From positions 59,742 to 123,741 of the forward strand of contig NZ_RCWA01000012.1 of NCBI RefSeq assembly GCF_018448905.1: a DNA stretch of 64,000 nt. The letters run 5' to 3'. A program made the translations under genes and the position numbers. Of this stretch, positions 37,305 through 46,347 are shown in pieces. The notes under the pieces are model-generated. The model did no database searches and was not told where the DNA came from. It saw only the letters and a list, made by a program, of their open reading frames with translations. Every line of letters begins with the position of its first letter. Positions within the stretch are counted from its first letter, which is position 1. Source of the stretch: Photorhabdus heterorhabditis (GTDB taxonomy: Bacteria > Pseudomonadota > Gammaproteobacteria > Enterobacterales > Enterobacteriaceae).

Positions 37305-39359
37305 ATGATGAAGTTAATTGATTTCGTTAATGATTGCTCTAAGATTTCTCCTATAGCGAAAACGAATATTTTAGATATTGATGGCAATATATGTGATAAT
37401 ATCAATAAATTATTTGAAGTGGATGATTCCAGTGGATTATATGTCACCCATGGTCAAAAGAAATTTTTTAAAGAAGAGGGAGAGAATAATAAAAGATTTT
37501 ATGCCAGAGTGCACAAAGAAATACAGCAAATTATACGAAAAAAATTAACGCTGAGTTCATTAGAAAACGTGGTTTATGATAGTTTTTGGAAGAATTACGG
37601 CAGTTTTTCGAGAAGTAAAGAAATTCATTTTTTCTATTTGTCTCACCAGGAATCTGGCATAAAAGAATTTGTTGATAAATTTGAAGAAGATAGCGATTTT
37701 TTATGTAAGGTTTTTTCAGCGATCGTAGGATTGCATATTAAACGAACTTTGCTTAAAGAGCTTGACGAACATTATGAAATAGAACCTGTATTCTATAACT
37801 CAGAGCTTTATTTATCAGCCGAGAAGTATAGCCAGATTATTGATGCTTTTTATCCTCGTTTTTACTTCTCTATGCAAAAAGAGTTGGTGGTGAATTTGCA
37901 CAGAAAGGTCTTCCGAATTGAAACAAAAAAGGTAATGTCAGGGAATACAGAAGAAACGCAATTATCATTTAGAACTAAGGAAAATGACTTTCAAGTTACA
38001 GGTGATATCAATGCAACTGAGTATTCTAAGAAAAAATTTATGCGTTTTAAAGAAGGGTATCGAAACAGTAAAAATTATTCTCAGAATTTAGTTATTCAGA
38101 AAATAAAAGAAATATTAAATCATGCTGAGATTCCATTTAGTGAGAGATACTTCAGAGCTGATTATGTTCTTCATAATTTTATAACTGTGGATAAAAATTT
38201 TTCGTATCCTTTGGTGTTGATTGATGCGAGAATTCCAGAACATTTGTCTGATAAGAAAGTGAAAATATATTTTGAGAAAGAGGTTAAAGAAATATTTGAT
38301 CTACAAGAATTAGCTTATGCTCCTGTTCAAAGTTTTGAATCACTCGATAAAAGTAATAACTATCTGGTTCTTAATTCATTAGTTGATGAAGCTAAAACCA
38401 GTATTTTAGTCGAGGGTAAAAGGAAAAATACGATATGGGATGCATTTGATCACGTTAGGGGCAAGGGAATAGAGAATGCTGATTTGGATTATTATACGGA
38501 ACTGAAAATTCATAGGTTTGAAGCGCAGGGTGAGGTAGTCATTCAGGGTATAGATTTAGATAATAACATTGTAGAGAATGATAAGAAAACCGGTTTGGAA
38601 AAATTAAGTAGCAAAGTACTTATAAAAATTCAAAAAATTAAAAGTGAACTTTGGCTAAAAGAAAAAATTTTCAAAGAGAGGAAGATTGAAAATATTGATC
38701 TGCCAGATTCAAAGATGACTCTTATATATATTAGAGCTCCGGGAGTCATTAAGAAAAGAGAAGAGATACTTGCTTCAATAGTGGATGTTTATATTAGTAA
38801 TAAAACGCTTTTTATCAAGGGGCATTCACTTGCAAAGAATGCAAGGACTCTTGAGCAAAAATGTCCATTTATGAAAAATATAAAAACGTTTTATAATGAC
38901 TCTTTTTATTTAGTCGATGAGGTTGAAAAAATATGTCTTAGTCGATATCATTCGGATAGGATTCCTAGAATCATCGGTAATCAGAGAATAGATAATATTG
39001 AGTATGCTTTGGAAGATGAAAGTTTAGTGAATAGAGTATGTAATCCAATTGAAACAGTTTTACCCTATTATTTAGCGCCTAAACAGAAGAGTCAGTATGA
39101 ACATATTTATCTTCAACCGAAGGGAGATGACTTATTGTATTTTGTATCACCATGCAATTCACCTAATCAAACGATTGCAAAAGAGAACTTAATTTACAAT
39201 ATTCTGACTATGGATAAAGAGGGCAAACAGATAAATGCGATGGAACAAAATATTACATCTATTTTCCTACGTTCTTTTACCAACGATGTATTAAGGTTAA
39301 AGGAAGTCAGTAAAAGTTCTTTATTTGAGAAAATAGCTAAGATATACATTGAAAACTAG
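37305..39359 (+). CDS. Uncharacterised partner of the helicase-nuclease
   Basis: 684-aa protein of unknown family, very Lys/Glu/Ile-rich, no signal peptide or membrane segment. It begins MMKLIDFVNDCSKISPIAKT at an ATG (37305) placed 2 bp after the helicase stop with AAGGTG 7 bp upstream; two in-frame codons earlier (TTG at 37299) are possible. Blocks worth noting: YPLVLIDARIPEHLSDKK (~305), ADLDYYTELKIHRFEAQGE (~400) followed by VVIQGIDLD, and a conserved-looking end (LLYFVSPCNSPNQTIAKENL). The Y-x3-K...Q-G-I pattern faintly recalls the MID part of Argonaute/PIWI proteins, but no catalytic tetrad could be assigned. The coupling implies a two-component system. Confidence 0.7.
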   Translation: MMKLIDFVNDCSKISPIAKTNILDIDGNICDNINKLFEVDDSSGLYVTHGQKKFFKEEGENNKRFYARVHKEIQQIIRKKLTLSSLENVVYDSFWKNYGSFSRSKEIHFFYLSHQESGIKEFVDKFEEDSDFLCKVFSAIVGLHIKRTLLKELDEHYEIEPVFYNSELYLSAEKYSQIIDAFYPRFYFSMQKELVVNLHRKVFRIETKKVMSGNTEETQLSFRTKENDFQVTGDINATEYSKKKFMRFKEGYRNSKNYSQNLVIQKIKEILNHAEIPFSERYFRADYVLHNFITVDKNFSYPLVLIDARIPEHLSDKKVKIYFEKEVKEIFDLQELAYAPVQSFESLDKSNNYLVLNSLVDEAKTSILVEGKRKNTIWDAFDHVRGKGIENADLDYYTELKIHRFEAQGEVVIQGIDLDNNIVENDKKTGLEKLSSKVLIKIQKIKSELWLKEKIFKERKIENIDLPDSKMTLIYIRAPGVIKKREEILASIVDVYISNKTLFIKGHSLAKNARTLEQKCPFMKNIKTFYNDSFYLVDEVEKICLSRYHSDRIPRIIGNQRIDNIEYALEDESLVNRVCNPIETVLPYYLAPKQKSQYEHIYLQPKGDDLLYFVSPCNSPNQTIAKENLIYNILTMDKEGKQINAMEQNITSIFLRSFTNDVLRLKEVSKSSLFEKIAKIYIEN

Positions 39360-39407
39360 GTGGAAATTAAAAGGTTTTCTCCGAAAAAGTGGAAGGATTA
39401 CACCGGC

Positions 39408-39446
39408 GGCACCGAGGCCATGCTAAAAGTCACGGTGCCATTTTTT
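39408..39446 (+). terminator. Terminator after the helicase operon
   Basis: GGCACCG/CGGTGCC stem (39408-39414, 39433-39439) followed by ATTTTTT, 49 bp after the second gene. The ~120 bp around it are GC-richer than both neighbours and may be a relic of another gene. Confidence 0.6.
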
Positions 39447-39491
39447 CCTTCGCAAAGGTACTCCTGCCGACATAAGGCGGGAGAAGAATTT

Positions 39492-39866
39492 CTACGGGGC
39501 GTTAGCCTCGTATTCTTCCTTTGCTAATTCTAGCCACTCATCAAAATTATTAAGACCTCCTCTATCTTCCCACCCAGTTGACGCAAAAGCATGGATAAAA
39601 AATACTTTTGGATCACCTGAGACATCAGAGCCATCAAAGCAAGCAATATCGTCAGAATAAGATATTTTTGCAAATGGCACGAGTTGCCTTGCTGGATATT
39701 GCGTATTCATTTCAGACAACCAGTATTTAGAGAATTTTTCAAATTCGCACAAAAACCACCAAGGTTCTAAATCCAAAATAGATTCTTGATTTACTATTTT
39801 CAAAAAATGCGATGGAAAATTAAATCCTTTTGGTAGCTCTTCTGATGAATATAAGTAACATGACAT
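39492..39866 (-). CDS. SUKH-type (SMI1/KNR4) immunity-like protein
   Basis: 124-aa acidic cytoplasmic protein. LPKGFNFPSHFLKIVNQE near the start, LVPFAKISYSDDIACFD in the middle and KVFFIHAFASTGWEDRGGLN near the end follow the SUKH pattern (P.dy..f....ngg, then W....lvPfa.d..Gd.icfD, then v.....h). SUKH proteins are immunity proteins of polymorphic toxins. No toxin gene accompanies it, so it appears to be an orphan immunity gene. Sits between the helicase operon and an IS4 relic. Confidence 0.7.
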   Translation of the reverse strand: MSCYLYSSEELPKGFNFPSHFLKIVNQESILDLEPWWFLCEFEKFSKYWLSEMNTQYPARQLVPFAKISYSDDIACFDGSDVSGDPKVFFIHAFASTGWEDRGGLNNFDEWLELAKEEYEANAP

Positions 39867-39880
39867 AATAAATTAATCCT

Positions 39881-40160
39881 TTGATGTTACAAGACCCCCA
39901 AAACACATCCAGATATTACTCCTATGCCATGATAAGCTGCCTCTATGATGTACTGAACTCAGTAGTGTATAATATTGATTTTATTAATCATAATAATGAG
40001 AGACTATGCAAAAGGACACCTTGCGTGTCTGGGAGAAAATGCTGTTGTTATTTTCGATCGTGGTTACTTCAGTTATTACCTGCTCTATCAAGTCATCCTA
40101 AGCAAAGTGAATGCGTTAATTACCCAACGAAACCTATCAAATTGCCGATTTTGATCGGTA
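39881..40160 (+). pseudogene. IS4-family transposase remnant
   Basis: One frame reads SYAMISCLYDVLNSVVYNID to HNNER, and a +1-shifted frame continues DYAKGHLACLGENAVVIFDR then GYFSYYLLYQVILSKVNAL to a TGA at ~40155. DRGYFSY is the second catalytic-aspartate region of IS4-type DDE transposases. Both ends are missing and a frameshift near 40002 breaks it, so it is dead. No terminal inverted repeats found. Confidence 0.65.
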
Positions 40161-40250
40161 ATACAACCCGGTTTCCTCTCAACACTCCGCCTTGAAACAA
40201 GGCTTTACTATCGAAAATATAGCACTTTCAATAGTAACACCAAGCAAACA

Positions 40251-40284
40251 AGAAAAATGATTTCTAAATGGAAATCATTTTTCT
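40251..40284 (+). promoter_or_regulatory. Perfect 14-bp inverted repeat before mfsX
   Basis: AGAAAAATGATTTC and its exact complement GAAATCATTTTTCT around TAAATG, 43 bp before the exporter gene. May be an operator (for example for the MarR-type regulator of the cluster), a terminator, or an IS end. Confidence 0.5.
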
Positions 40285-40326
40285 ATGGTGCTACAGTCTT
40301 CATGACATATTTATTATATGAGATGA

Positions 40327-41571
40327 ATGACAGTGAAAAAATCAGAAAATATACTAAATGACAATTGCTTAGATTTGAATGTTTCGTCTTACCAAAAAGG
40401 TGTGCTGGGATTCAAACTTGTTTTGGTTCTGGGAATGTTGAGTGCTATTGGCGCTCTTTCGACTGACATGTACCTCCCTTTATTTCCCGCTATGTCTCAC
40501 GCACTAACCACAACTCAAGCTGGTATTCAATTAAGTCTAACGTCATTTATGTTTGGCCTCGCGATTGGACAATTAATTATTGGCCCTTGGTCGGATGTTA
40601 TTGGTAGGAGAAACCTTCTATTAGGCGGTATGGTTTTGCTAACTGTAGCATCAATTGCTTGTTCATTTTCTTCAAGTATTGAGATGTTAACCATTAGCCG
40701 TTTTTTTCAAGGTGCTGGTGGTGCATCAGGTATTGTCTTGACACGAGCCATTGTTTCTGACCTTAGTTTTGGTAACAAGGCCGCATACTATTTCAATCTG
40801 ATGTTAGCGATACAAGGTGTAGCGCCGATAATTGCGCCATTGATAGGAGGCATTGCTGCACATTTTCCGTGGCCAGTTGTATTTGTCTTTTTAACGGTTA
40901 TTTCACTGATACTCACCGTCTTAACGTTTGCTTATGTGCCAGAAAGTTTGCCAAATAAATCAGCATATAGCGGGATTAAGAACAGTTTAGTTAAACAGTT
41001 TTTCAAACTGTTCAGAAATAGAATCTATATGGGATATACGTTAGTATTCTCGGCCACCTTTGGAGCACTGTTTGCCTACATTTCAGCATCACCTTTTATA
41101 TACCAGTCCATGTTTAATTTCACCCCAGGATTTTTTTCTGTTGTGTTCGCAATTAATGCCGGAATTATGATGTTCAGCAGCATATTGAGTGCCCGATGGG
41201 TTGAACGGATCGGCGCTAAAAGGCTTGTCATGGTTGGTGTTGTAACAACTTTTGTCTTATCTTGTTTGTTACTGATTGTAAATTATCTCAGTGTTTATCA
41301 ACTTGAGTTAACTACGGCCATTTTCATGATGCTTATGTTTACGATGGCGTTAATTTTCGGCAATGCAGCCAGTTTAGCATTAACAGCGGTTCCTGATTTA
41401 AGGGGGGCAGGCTCTGCTGTCCTTGGTGCCCTTCAGTTTGGAATAGCTTCTTTGACGGCATTTTTAACTGGTCTTGGCAAATCTGTGTCTCTGTTTCCTG
41501 TATCTATTGTATTAATCGGATGTGGGATTATGACTCTATTTTCCTTAATATTAGTACGTGTAAGGAGATAA
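40327..41571 (+). CDS. mfsX: MFS exporter of the pyrrolobenzodiazepine-type cluster
   Basis: 414-aa Bcr/CflA-type drug:H+ antiporter, 12 hydrophobic segments. LSTDMYLPLFPAM in helix 1, GQLIIGPWSDVIGRRNLLLG (A-motif) and RFFQGAGGASGIVLTRA (motif B) place it. The ~35-residue hydrophilic N-terminus (MTVKKSENILNDN) precedes helix 1. The UvrA-like gene starts 5 bp after its stop. In the tilivalline/tilimycin cluster of Klebsiella oxytoca an MFS gene (mfsX) is paired with uvrX in the same way, so export of, or resistance to, the product is the likely role. Confidence 0.82.
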   Translation: MTVKKSENILNDNCLDLNVSSYQKGVLGFKLVLVLGMLSAIGALSTDMYLPLFPAMSHALTTTQAGIQLSLTSFMFGLAIGQLIIGPWSDVIGRRNLLLGGMVLLTVASIACSFSSSIEMLTISRFFQGAGGASGIVLTRAIVSDLSFGNKAAYYFNLMLAIQGVAPIIAPLIGGIAAHFPWPVVFVFLTVISLILTVLTFAYVPESLPNKSAYSGIKNSLVKQFFKLFRNRIYMGYTLVFSATFGALFAYISASPFIYQSMFNFTPGFFSVVFAINAGIMMFSSILSARWVERIGAKRLVMVGVVTTFVLSCLLLIVNYLSVYQLELTTAIFMMLMFTMALIFGNAASLALTAVPDLRGAGSAVLGALQFGIASLTAFLTGLGKSVSLFPVSIVLIGCGIMTLFSLILVRVRR

Positions 41572-41576
41572 ATGAA

Positions 41577-43835
41577 GTGAGGGATCATAAACAAAACACG
41601 ATTGAAATTCTTGGTGCTAGGCAAAATAATCTTAAAGGAATTGATTTACGTATTCCTAAAAATGTCATCACAGTATTTACCGGTGTTTCTGGTTCAGGTA
41701 AAAGCTCTTTGGTATTCGATACAATTGCAGCGGAATCCCAACGACAACTTAATGACACTTTTCCACCTTATATACAGCATCGGTTACCATACTATAGTCA
41801 ACCGGATATGGATGAAATAAATAACCTCACTACCGCAATTATCATCAACCAAAAGCGTATTGGTGAAAATGTCCGTTCAACGGTTGGTACAGCATCAGAT
41901 ATTTATACCTTACTGCGCCTCTTATTTTCCCGAATAGGCACACCATTCATCGGGTATTCCAACATTTTCTCTTTCAATCATCCGTCAGGAATGTGTCCAC
42001 ATTGCGAAGGATTGGGCATTACCAGCACAATAGATGTTAATAAGCTGGTGAATGAAAACAAATCGCTGAATGACGGTGCAATTGAATATACCACATTTGC
42101 ACCAGGCACCTGGCGATGGCGTCGGTATACTCACTCTGGTTTGTTTGATAATAATAAGAAAATTGCCGATTACTCTGCCGAAGAACGCCAGATTTTACTA
42201 TATGCGGATAATATTACTCCAGAAAATCCATCCTCAGGTTGGCCTAAATCGGCTCGATTTGAAGGGATTATTCCCAGATTCACGCGCAATTATCTTGTGA
42301 AAAACAACAAAGAGTACAAAAGTGAAGAATTTCAGAAAATTGTTTCAATAAAACAGTGCTCTGCCTGCTATGGTCAGCGGCTTAATAAACATATACTATC
42401 GTGTTTAATTCAGGGTAACAGTATCGGCGATTGTATTGATATGCCGATTATTGAGTTGAGTCAGTTTATAGCAACACTAAATATCCCTTCTGTTAATACG
42501 CTGATTAATGCTTTAAAAGAACGTTTAGTATCAATGTGTTCTGTTGGTTTGGGTTATCTGAATCTTAACCGCCCGACGGCAACATTATCAGGTGGAGAGT
42601 CCCAACGGCTAAAAATGGTGAGACATTTAGGCAGTAGCCTCACTGGAATGACTTATATTATTGATGAACCTAGTTCCGGTTTACATCCAGCTGATATTAC
42701 AAAACTGAATACGCTGATCCAGCAGCTGCGTGATAAAGGCAACACTATTTTAGTGGTCGAACATGATCCCGATGTTATTAAAATTGCAGATCATGTGATT
42801 GATTTAGGTCCCGGCGCAGGTGATAACGGTGGAACGATCACTTATCAGGGAAATCTGAACGGGTTGCTAATTTCTGAAACATTAACAGGAAAATATCTTT
42901 CTCAGACAATCCAGCTCAACCGAAACCCAAGAAAGCCGATTGGTTATGTCCCTGTTAAAAACGCAACGCTACATAATCTTAAAAGGATCTCTATCGATAT
43001 TCCATTGGGGATAATGCTCGTGATCAGTGGTGTAGCAGGCTCAGGAAAAAGCTCCCTGATTATGGGAGAGGTTGTCCCGAAATGTGCCAATGCTGTCGTT
43101 ATCGACCAAAAACCTATTCACACCTCGAAACGTTCTCATATTGCATCGTGGAGTGGTATTTTTGAACATATCAGGGAACGTTTTGCCTTGGCTAATAAGG
43201 TGGATAAATCGTGGTTTTCGCCAAATGCCAAAGGAGCGTGCCCTGAATGTAAAGGATTGGGTGTCATTGAAACTGATTTGGCTTTTATGGATTCAGTAAC
43301 CTTACCTTGCGATGCTTGCCAAGGACAAAAATTCAATCAACAATCCCTGAATTATAAATACAGAGGTAAAACGATTGTTGAGCTTATGGATATGAGTATT
43401 ACGGAGGCGTCAAATTTTTTCGCGGGAGACAACCAGATCCAGCTAACATTAGGGAATATTCGGAATGTTGGGTTAGGCTATATGCGCCTTAGTGAATCGC
43501 TTGACCATCTGTCTGGGGGAGAGTGCCAAAGACTGAAACTGGCATCTTACCTTAATAATGAAAGTGACGTGTATATTTTTGATGAACCAACAACCGGGCT
43601 TCATCCTTCAGATGTAACGATACTTATGACGTTGTTTCGTCGCCTTGTCGAACAGGGAAATTCTGTTCTGATCATTGAACATAACATAAAAGTTATTGCA
43701 GAAGCGGATTGGGTGATTGATTTAGGAGAAGGTGCGGGGACTGCTGGTGGACAGGTAATGTTCAGTGGCACACCACAAACGATGTTTGAAGAGGGTAATT
43801 CATTGACTGCGGATTACTTACGTCAGCATTGCTAA
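41577..43835 (+). CDS. uvrX: UvrA-like ABC ATPase, self-resistance protein
   Basis: 752-aa short UvrA paralogue. Two ABC units: GVSGSGKSSLVFDT with LSGGESQRLKM, and GVAGSGKSSLIMGE with LSGGECQRLKLA; Walker B blocks are YIIDEPSSGLHPAD and YIFDEPTTGLHPSD. Zinc-type CPHCEGLG, CSACYG and CPECKGLG...CDACQG motifs remain. True UvrA is ~940 aa; the missing part is mostly the insertion domain that reads damage. Such proteins (DrrC, UvrX) protect producers of DNA-binding drugs. The GTG at 41577 with AAGGAG 9 bp upstream is chosen; an ATG at 41520 would overlap mfsX. A PBD alkylates guanine, so this role fits. Confidence 0.88.
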   Translation: MRDHKQNTIEILGARQNNLKGIDLRIPKNVITVFTGVSGSGKSSLVFDTIAAESQRQLNDTFPPYIQHRLPYYSQPDMDEINNLTTAIIINQKRIGENVRSTVGTASDIYTLLRLLFSRIGTPFIGYSNIFSFNHPSGMCPHCEGLGITSTIDVNKLVNENKSLNDGAIEYTTFAPGTWRWRRYTHSGLFDNNKKIADYSAEERQILLYADNITPENPSSGWPKSARFEGIIPRFTRNYLVKNNKEYKSEEFQKIVSIKQCSACYGQRLNKHILSCLIQGNSIGDCIDMPIIELSQFIATLNIPSVNTLINALKERLVSMCSVGLGYLNLNRPTATLSGGESQRLKMVRHLGSSLTGMTYIIDEPSSGLHPADITKLNTLIQQLRDKGNTILVVEHDPDVIKIADHVIDLGPGAGDNGGTITYQGNLNGLLISETLTGKYLSQTIQLNRNPRKPIGYVPVKNATLHNLKRISIDIPLGIMLVISGVAGSGKSSLIMGEVVPKCANAVVIDQKPIHTSKRSHIASWSGIFEHIRERFALANKVDKSWFSPNAKGACPECKGLGVIETDLAFMDSVTLPCDACQGQKFNQQSLNYKYRGKTIVELMDMSITEASNFFAGDNQIQLTLGNIRNVGLGYMRLSESLDHLSGGECQRLKLASYLNNESDVYIFDEPTTGLHPSDVTILMTLFRRLVEQGNSVLIIEHNIKVIAEADWVIDLGEGAGTAGGQVMFSGTPQTMFEEGNSLTADYLRQHC

Positions 43836-43931
43836 TAAATAAAACCAACAAAAAAGTAAAGCGTTAATTGGCTCAGTGGGGACAACCAAGTGTATTATTC
43901 GCATACCACACCAATTGTCCCAACAACATCC

Positions 43932-44059
43932 TATACCCTATTGGATTTCAAGATGGATCGCGGCGGCAAGGGAGCGAATCCCCGGGAGCATAGGTAACTA
44001 TGTGACCGGGGTGAGTGAGTGCAGCCAACAAAGAGGCAACTTGAAAGATAACGGGTATA
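43932..44059. repeat. ERIC element
   Basis: 128-bp copy between the convergent uvrX and adsX genes (TATACCCTATTGGATTTCAA ... AAAGATAACGGGTATA). The following 217 bp to adsX hold no gene. Confidence 0.95.
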
Positions 44060-44276
44060 TAAGTAATACGTTACTTTATAATGTATTGATTTGCAATTCC
44101 TTATCTGCGTAGGGCGCTAGCACACTATTTTAGCCATTTTTTAAAGACGATTATTTCTTAAAAACCAACTTTAATAATGTTTATATCGAATGAAATTTAA
44201 TTAAATAATTTTTTAGGATTTTATAGTAAACTAAAGAGTGAAAGAACAATATTGACACTTTAAATCCAAATATTAA

Positions 44277-46298
44277 TCAAAGTATGTTCACACCCTGCTT
44301 ATCTGCGTAACCTATAGCATTATTAATCATCCAGTTATAAATAGGAAATGCATCAGTAGTTAAAAAAGACTCGTTATGAAACTGTATTGATGCCACATTA
44401 TTAGATTTCAAAGCAATAATTTCACTTTTATCTAATCGTTCAAGATAAACCAATCGATTGTATTTTGGCGTAAACCAGTGTGGTAATTTGTGCATCGCGG
44501 CAAAACTATTATAAAACCCTACATAGCAGGTCATACTATCAATAGCTATTTTATACTGCATTCCTTGCCGTGTTTTGGGAAGCTGTTTGATGGGCAAACC
44601 AAATTCAGCACAAATAAGTTGATGTCCCAGACAAGTTCCAACTAGTGGTAAATTTTGTTTTAAACGATTTGTAATCAGTGTCCGCCCCATTACCATCTTG
44701 TCATGATTAACAGCGTTTGGGTTTCCTGGCCCTGGACCAATAAAAAGGATATCTGTTTTACCTGTATTCATTAATTGAGGCAAACGTATACCAGACTCAA
44801 ACCATGAAACTATCGTTACATCATGTCCTATATAACGTAGTTGGTGAGCAATCATCTCAGTAAACAAGTCTTCCATATCAATGAGTGTAATGGAGGGGAG
44901 GGAACTGGTTGTTAATGCAATTTTTTTAGAATTCCCTAACCAGAAGGAAGACACTTTCTGATTTCGTTGCTGTAATATTGTAGTGATATTACTCAACACA
45001 TATTCAGATAAATGGGTATTATTGGTTAGATTAATACTTTTTTTCTCCTCAAAAAAAGAATTCATTAAACCACTCAATTTTGCTTTGGTTTCTTCAGCTT
45101 CATTTTCTGGAACTGAATCACGAACAATTGTTGCCCCTGATGTCAATCGGAAATGCCCATTTTTCGTAATATCAGCAGCTCGGATTAAGATAGCAGAATC
45201 CAGATAACGTTGGTTATTCTTAACGCCAATCATTCCGATAACACCACTGTAATACCCACGACCACGATTTTCCCAGCGTTTAATGACTTGAGATGCATTT
45301 TCCACGGGGCTTCCGGTCACAGTTGGTGCGAACAATGACTCTTTCAGGATAGTTTGAATTGTCTGTGATGTTGAACCACGGATAAAATATTCCGTATGTG
45401 CAACCCGAGACATCATTTTTAATTGAGGACCAGTTACCGTAATATCACTGTCACATATACGGCTCATCATTTTTAGCTCCTCATCAACGACCATGAAGAG
45501 CTCATTCTGTTCCTTTTTGTTGTTAATAAAATGGTATAAAGCCTGTTCTATTCCTTTTTCTGGATATTTTAACGTACCACTTATTGGGTTCATGGCAACA
45601 TCTTTACCATCCACTAGAATATGTTGCTCTGGACTACTGCCGATAAGATAGCGTTCTCCAGTATAAACAATCCACGTCCAATAAGAACCACTTTCGTTTA
45701 TCAATAATCGATTAAATAGCGAAAGGGCATTCTCCAATGAAAAGTCTTCAATATCACCCTCTAAACTTCTCGACATAACAAAATTACTGCCTTCTCCAGC
45801 ATTAATCTCATCGTTGATCACATGTTCCACCACTTGGCTGTAATTTTTATCTGTGATGTCGAAATGTATATTAGACGCTTTTATTGGCTTGCTATCCTCA
45901 ATAACTCCCCAGTTATTTATTTGATAACGAGTTTGTGTTTTTATGCTCATGATAATGATAGGTTCGTTGTCGTTATGGCATGCAAACCCTTTTTCAGCGA
46001 TTTGATTAAATGGAATAATAATTAATTGAGAAGCACTCAGTTCTCCGGAAGGTGTTATATCCATCGTATCGAAATCGTCTGATTTCAATGAAAGAGTTGG
46101 CTCCAACGAAATTGGCTCTAGTTCTGAGAGTGAATGGCTGTATTTTATTTCCCCCTCAAATAATAAAAAAGAGTCTTTAGCATCAGATAATGGGCGATAA
46201 ATACATGCAAAAGGTTTATTTGTCTTAACTAAACGGCTAAAGAGATTTTTTGCATCATTTGATTTCAGCTCTCTTTGTGGTAATTCTTTCAGCGACAT
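44277..46298 (-). CDS. adsX: 2-amino-2-deoxyisochorismate (ADIC) synthase, PhzE-like
   Basis: 673-aa fusion of a chorismate-binding synthase and a glutamine amidotransferase, as in PhzE. The synthase part shows RSLEGDIEDFSLENALSLFN, GSSPEQHILVDG, PISGTLKYP, LKMMSRVAHTEYF, VTGSPVENAS and RGYYSGVIGMIG. The amidotransferase part has FIGPGPGNPNA, LVGTCLGHQLI (Cys nucleophile) and IQFHNESF (His/Glu; Asn replaces the usual Pro of HPES). It aminates chorismate to ADIC without the lyase step of anthranilate synthase, as PhzE does; ADIC versus anthranilate is inferred from the isochorismatase next to it. Last of dhbX-icmX-adsX. Confidence 0.87.
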   Translation of the reverse strand: MSLKELPQRELKSNDAKNLFSRLVKTNKPFACIYRPLSDAKDSFLLFEGEIKYSHSLSELEPISLEPTLSLKSDDFDTMDITPSGELSASQLIIIPFNQIAEKGFACHNDNEPIIIMSIKTQTRYQINNWGVIEDSKPIKASNIHFDITDKNYSQVVEHVINDEINAGEGSNFVMSRSLEGDIEDFSLENALSLFNRLLINESGSYWTWIVYTGERYLIGSSPEQHILVDGKDVAMNPISGTLKYPEKGIEQALYHFINNKKEQNELFMVVDEELKMMSRICDSDITVTGPQLKMMSRVAHTEYFIRGSTSQTIQTILKESLFAPTVTGSPVENASQVIKRWENRGRGYYSGVIGMIGVKNNQRYLDSAILIRAADITKNGHFRLTSGATIVRDSVPENEAEETKAKLSGLMNSFFEEKKSINLTNNTHLSEYVLSNITTILQQRNQKVSSFWLGNSKKIALTTSSLPSITLIDMEDLFTEMIAHQLRYIGHDVTIVSWFESGIRLPQLMNTGKTDILFIGPGPGNPNAVNHDKMVMGRTLITNRLKQNLPLVGTCLGHQLICAEFGLPIKQLPKTRQGMQYKIAIDSMTCYVGFYNSFAAMHKLPHWFTPKYNRLVYLERLDKSEIIALKSNNVASIQFHNESFLTTDAFPIYNWMINNAIGYADKQGVNIL

Positions 46299-46347
46299 TA
46301 TTTCCCCTTATAATCTGTTTTATCAGGATCTTTAGTCTCCCGATGTA

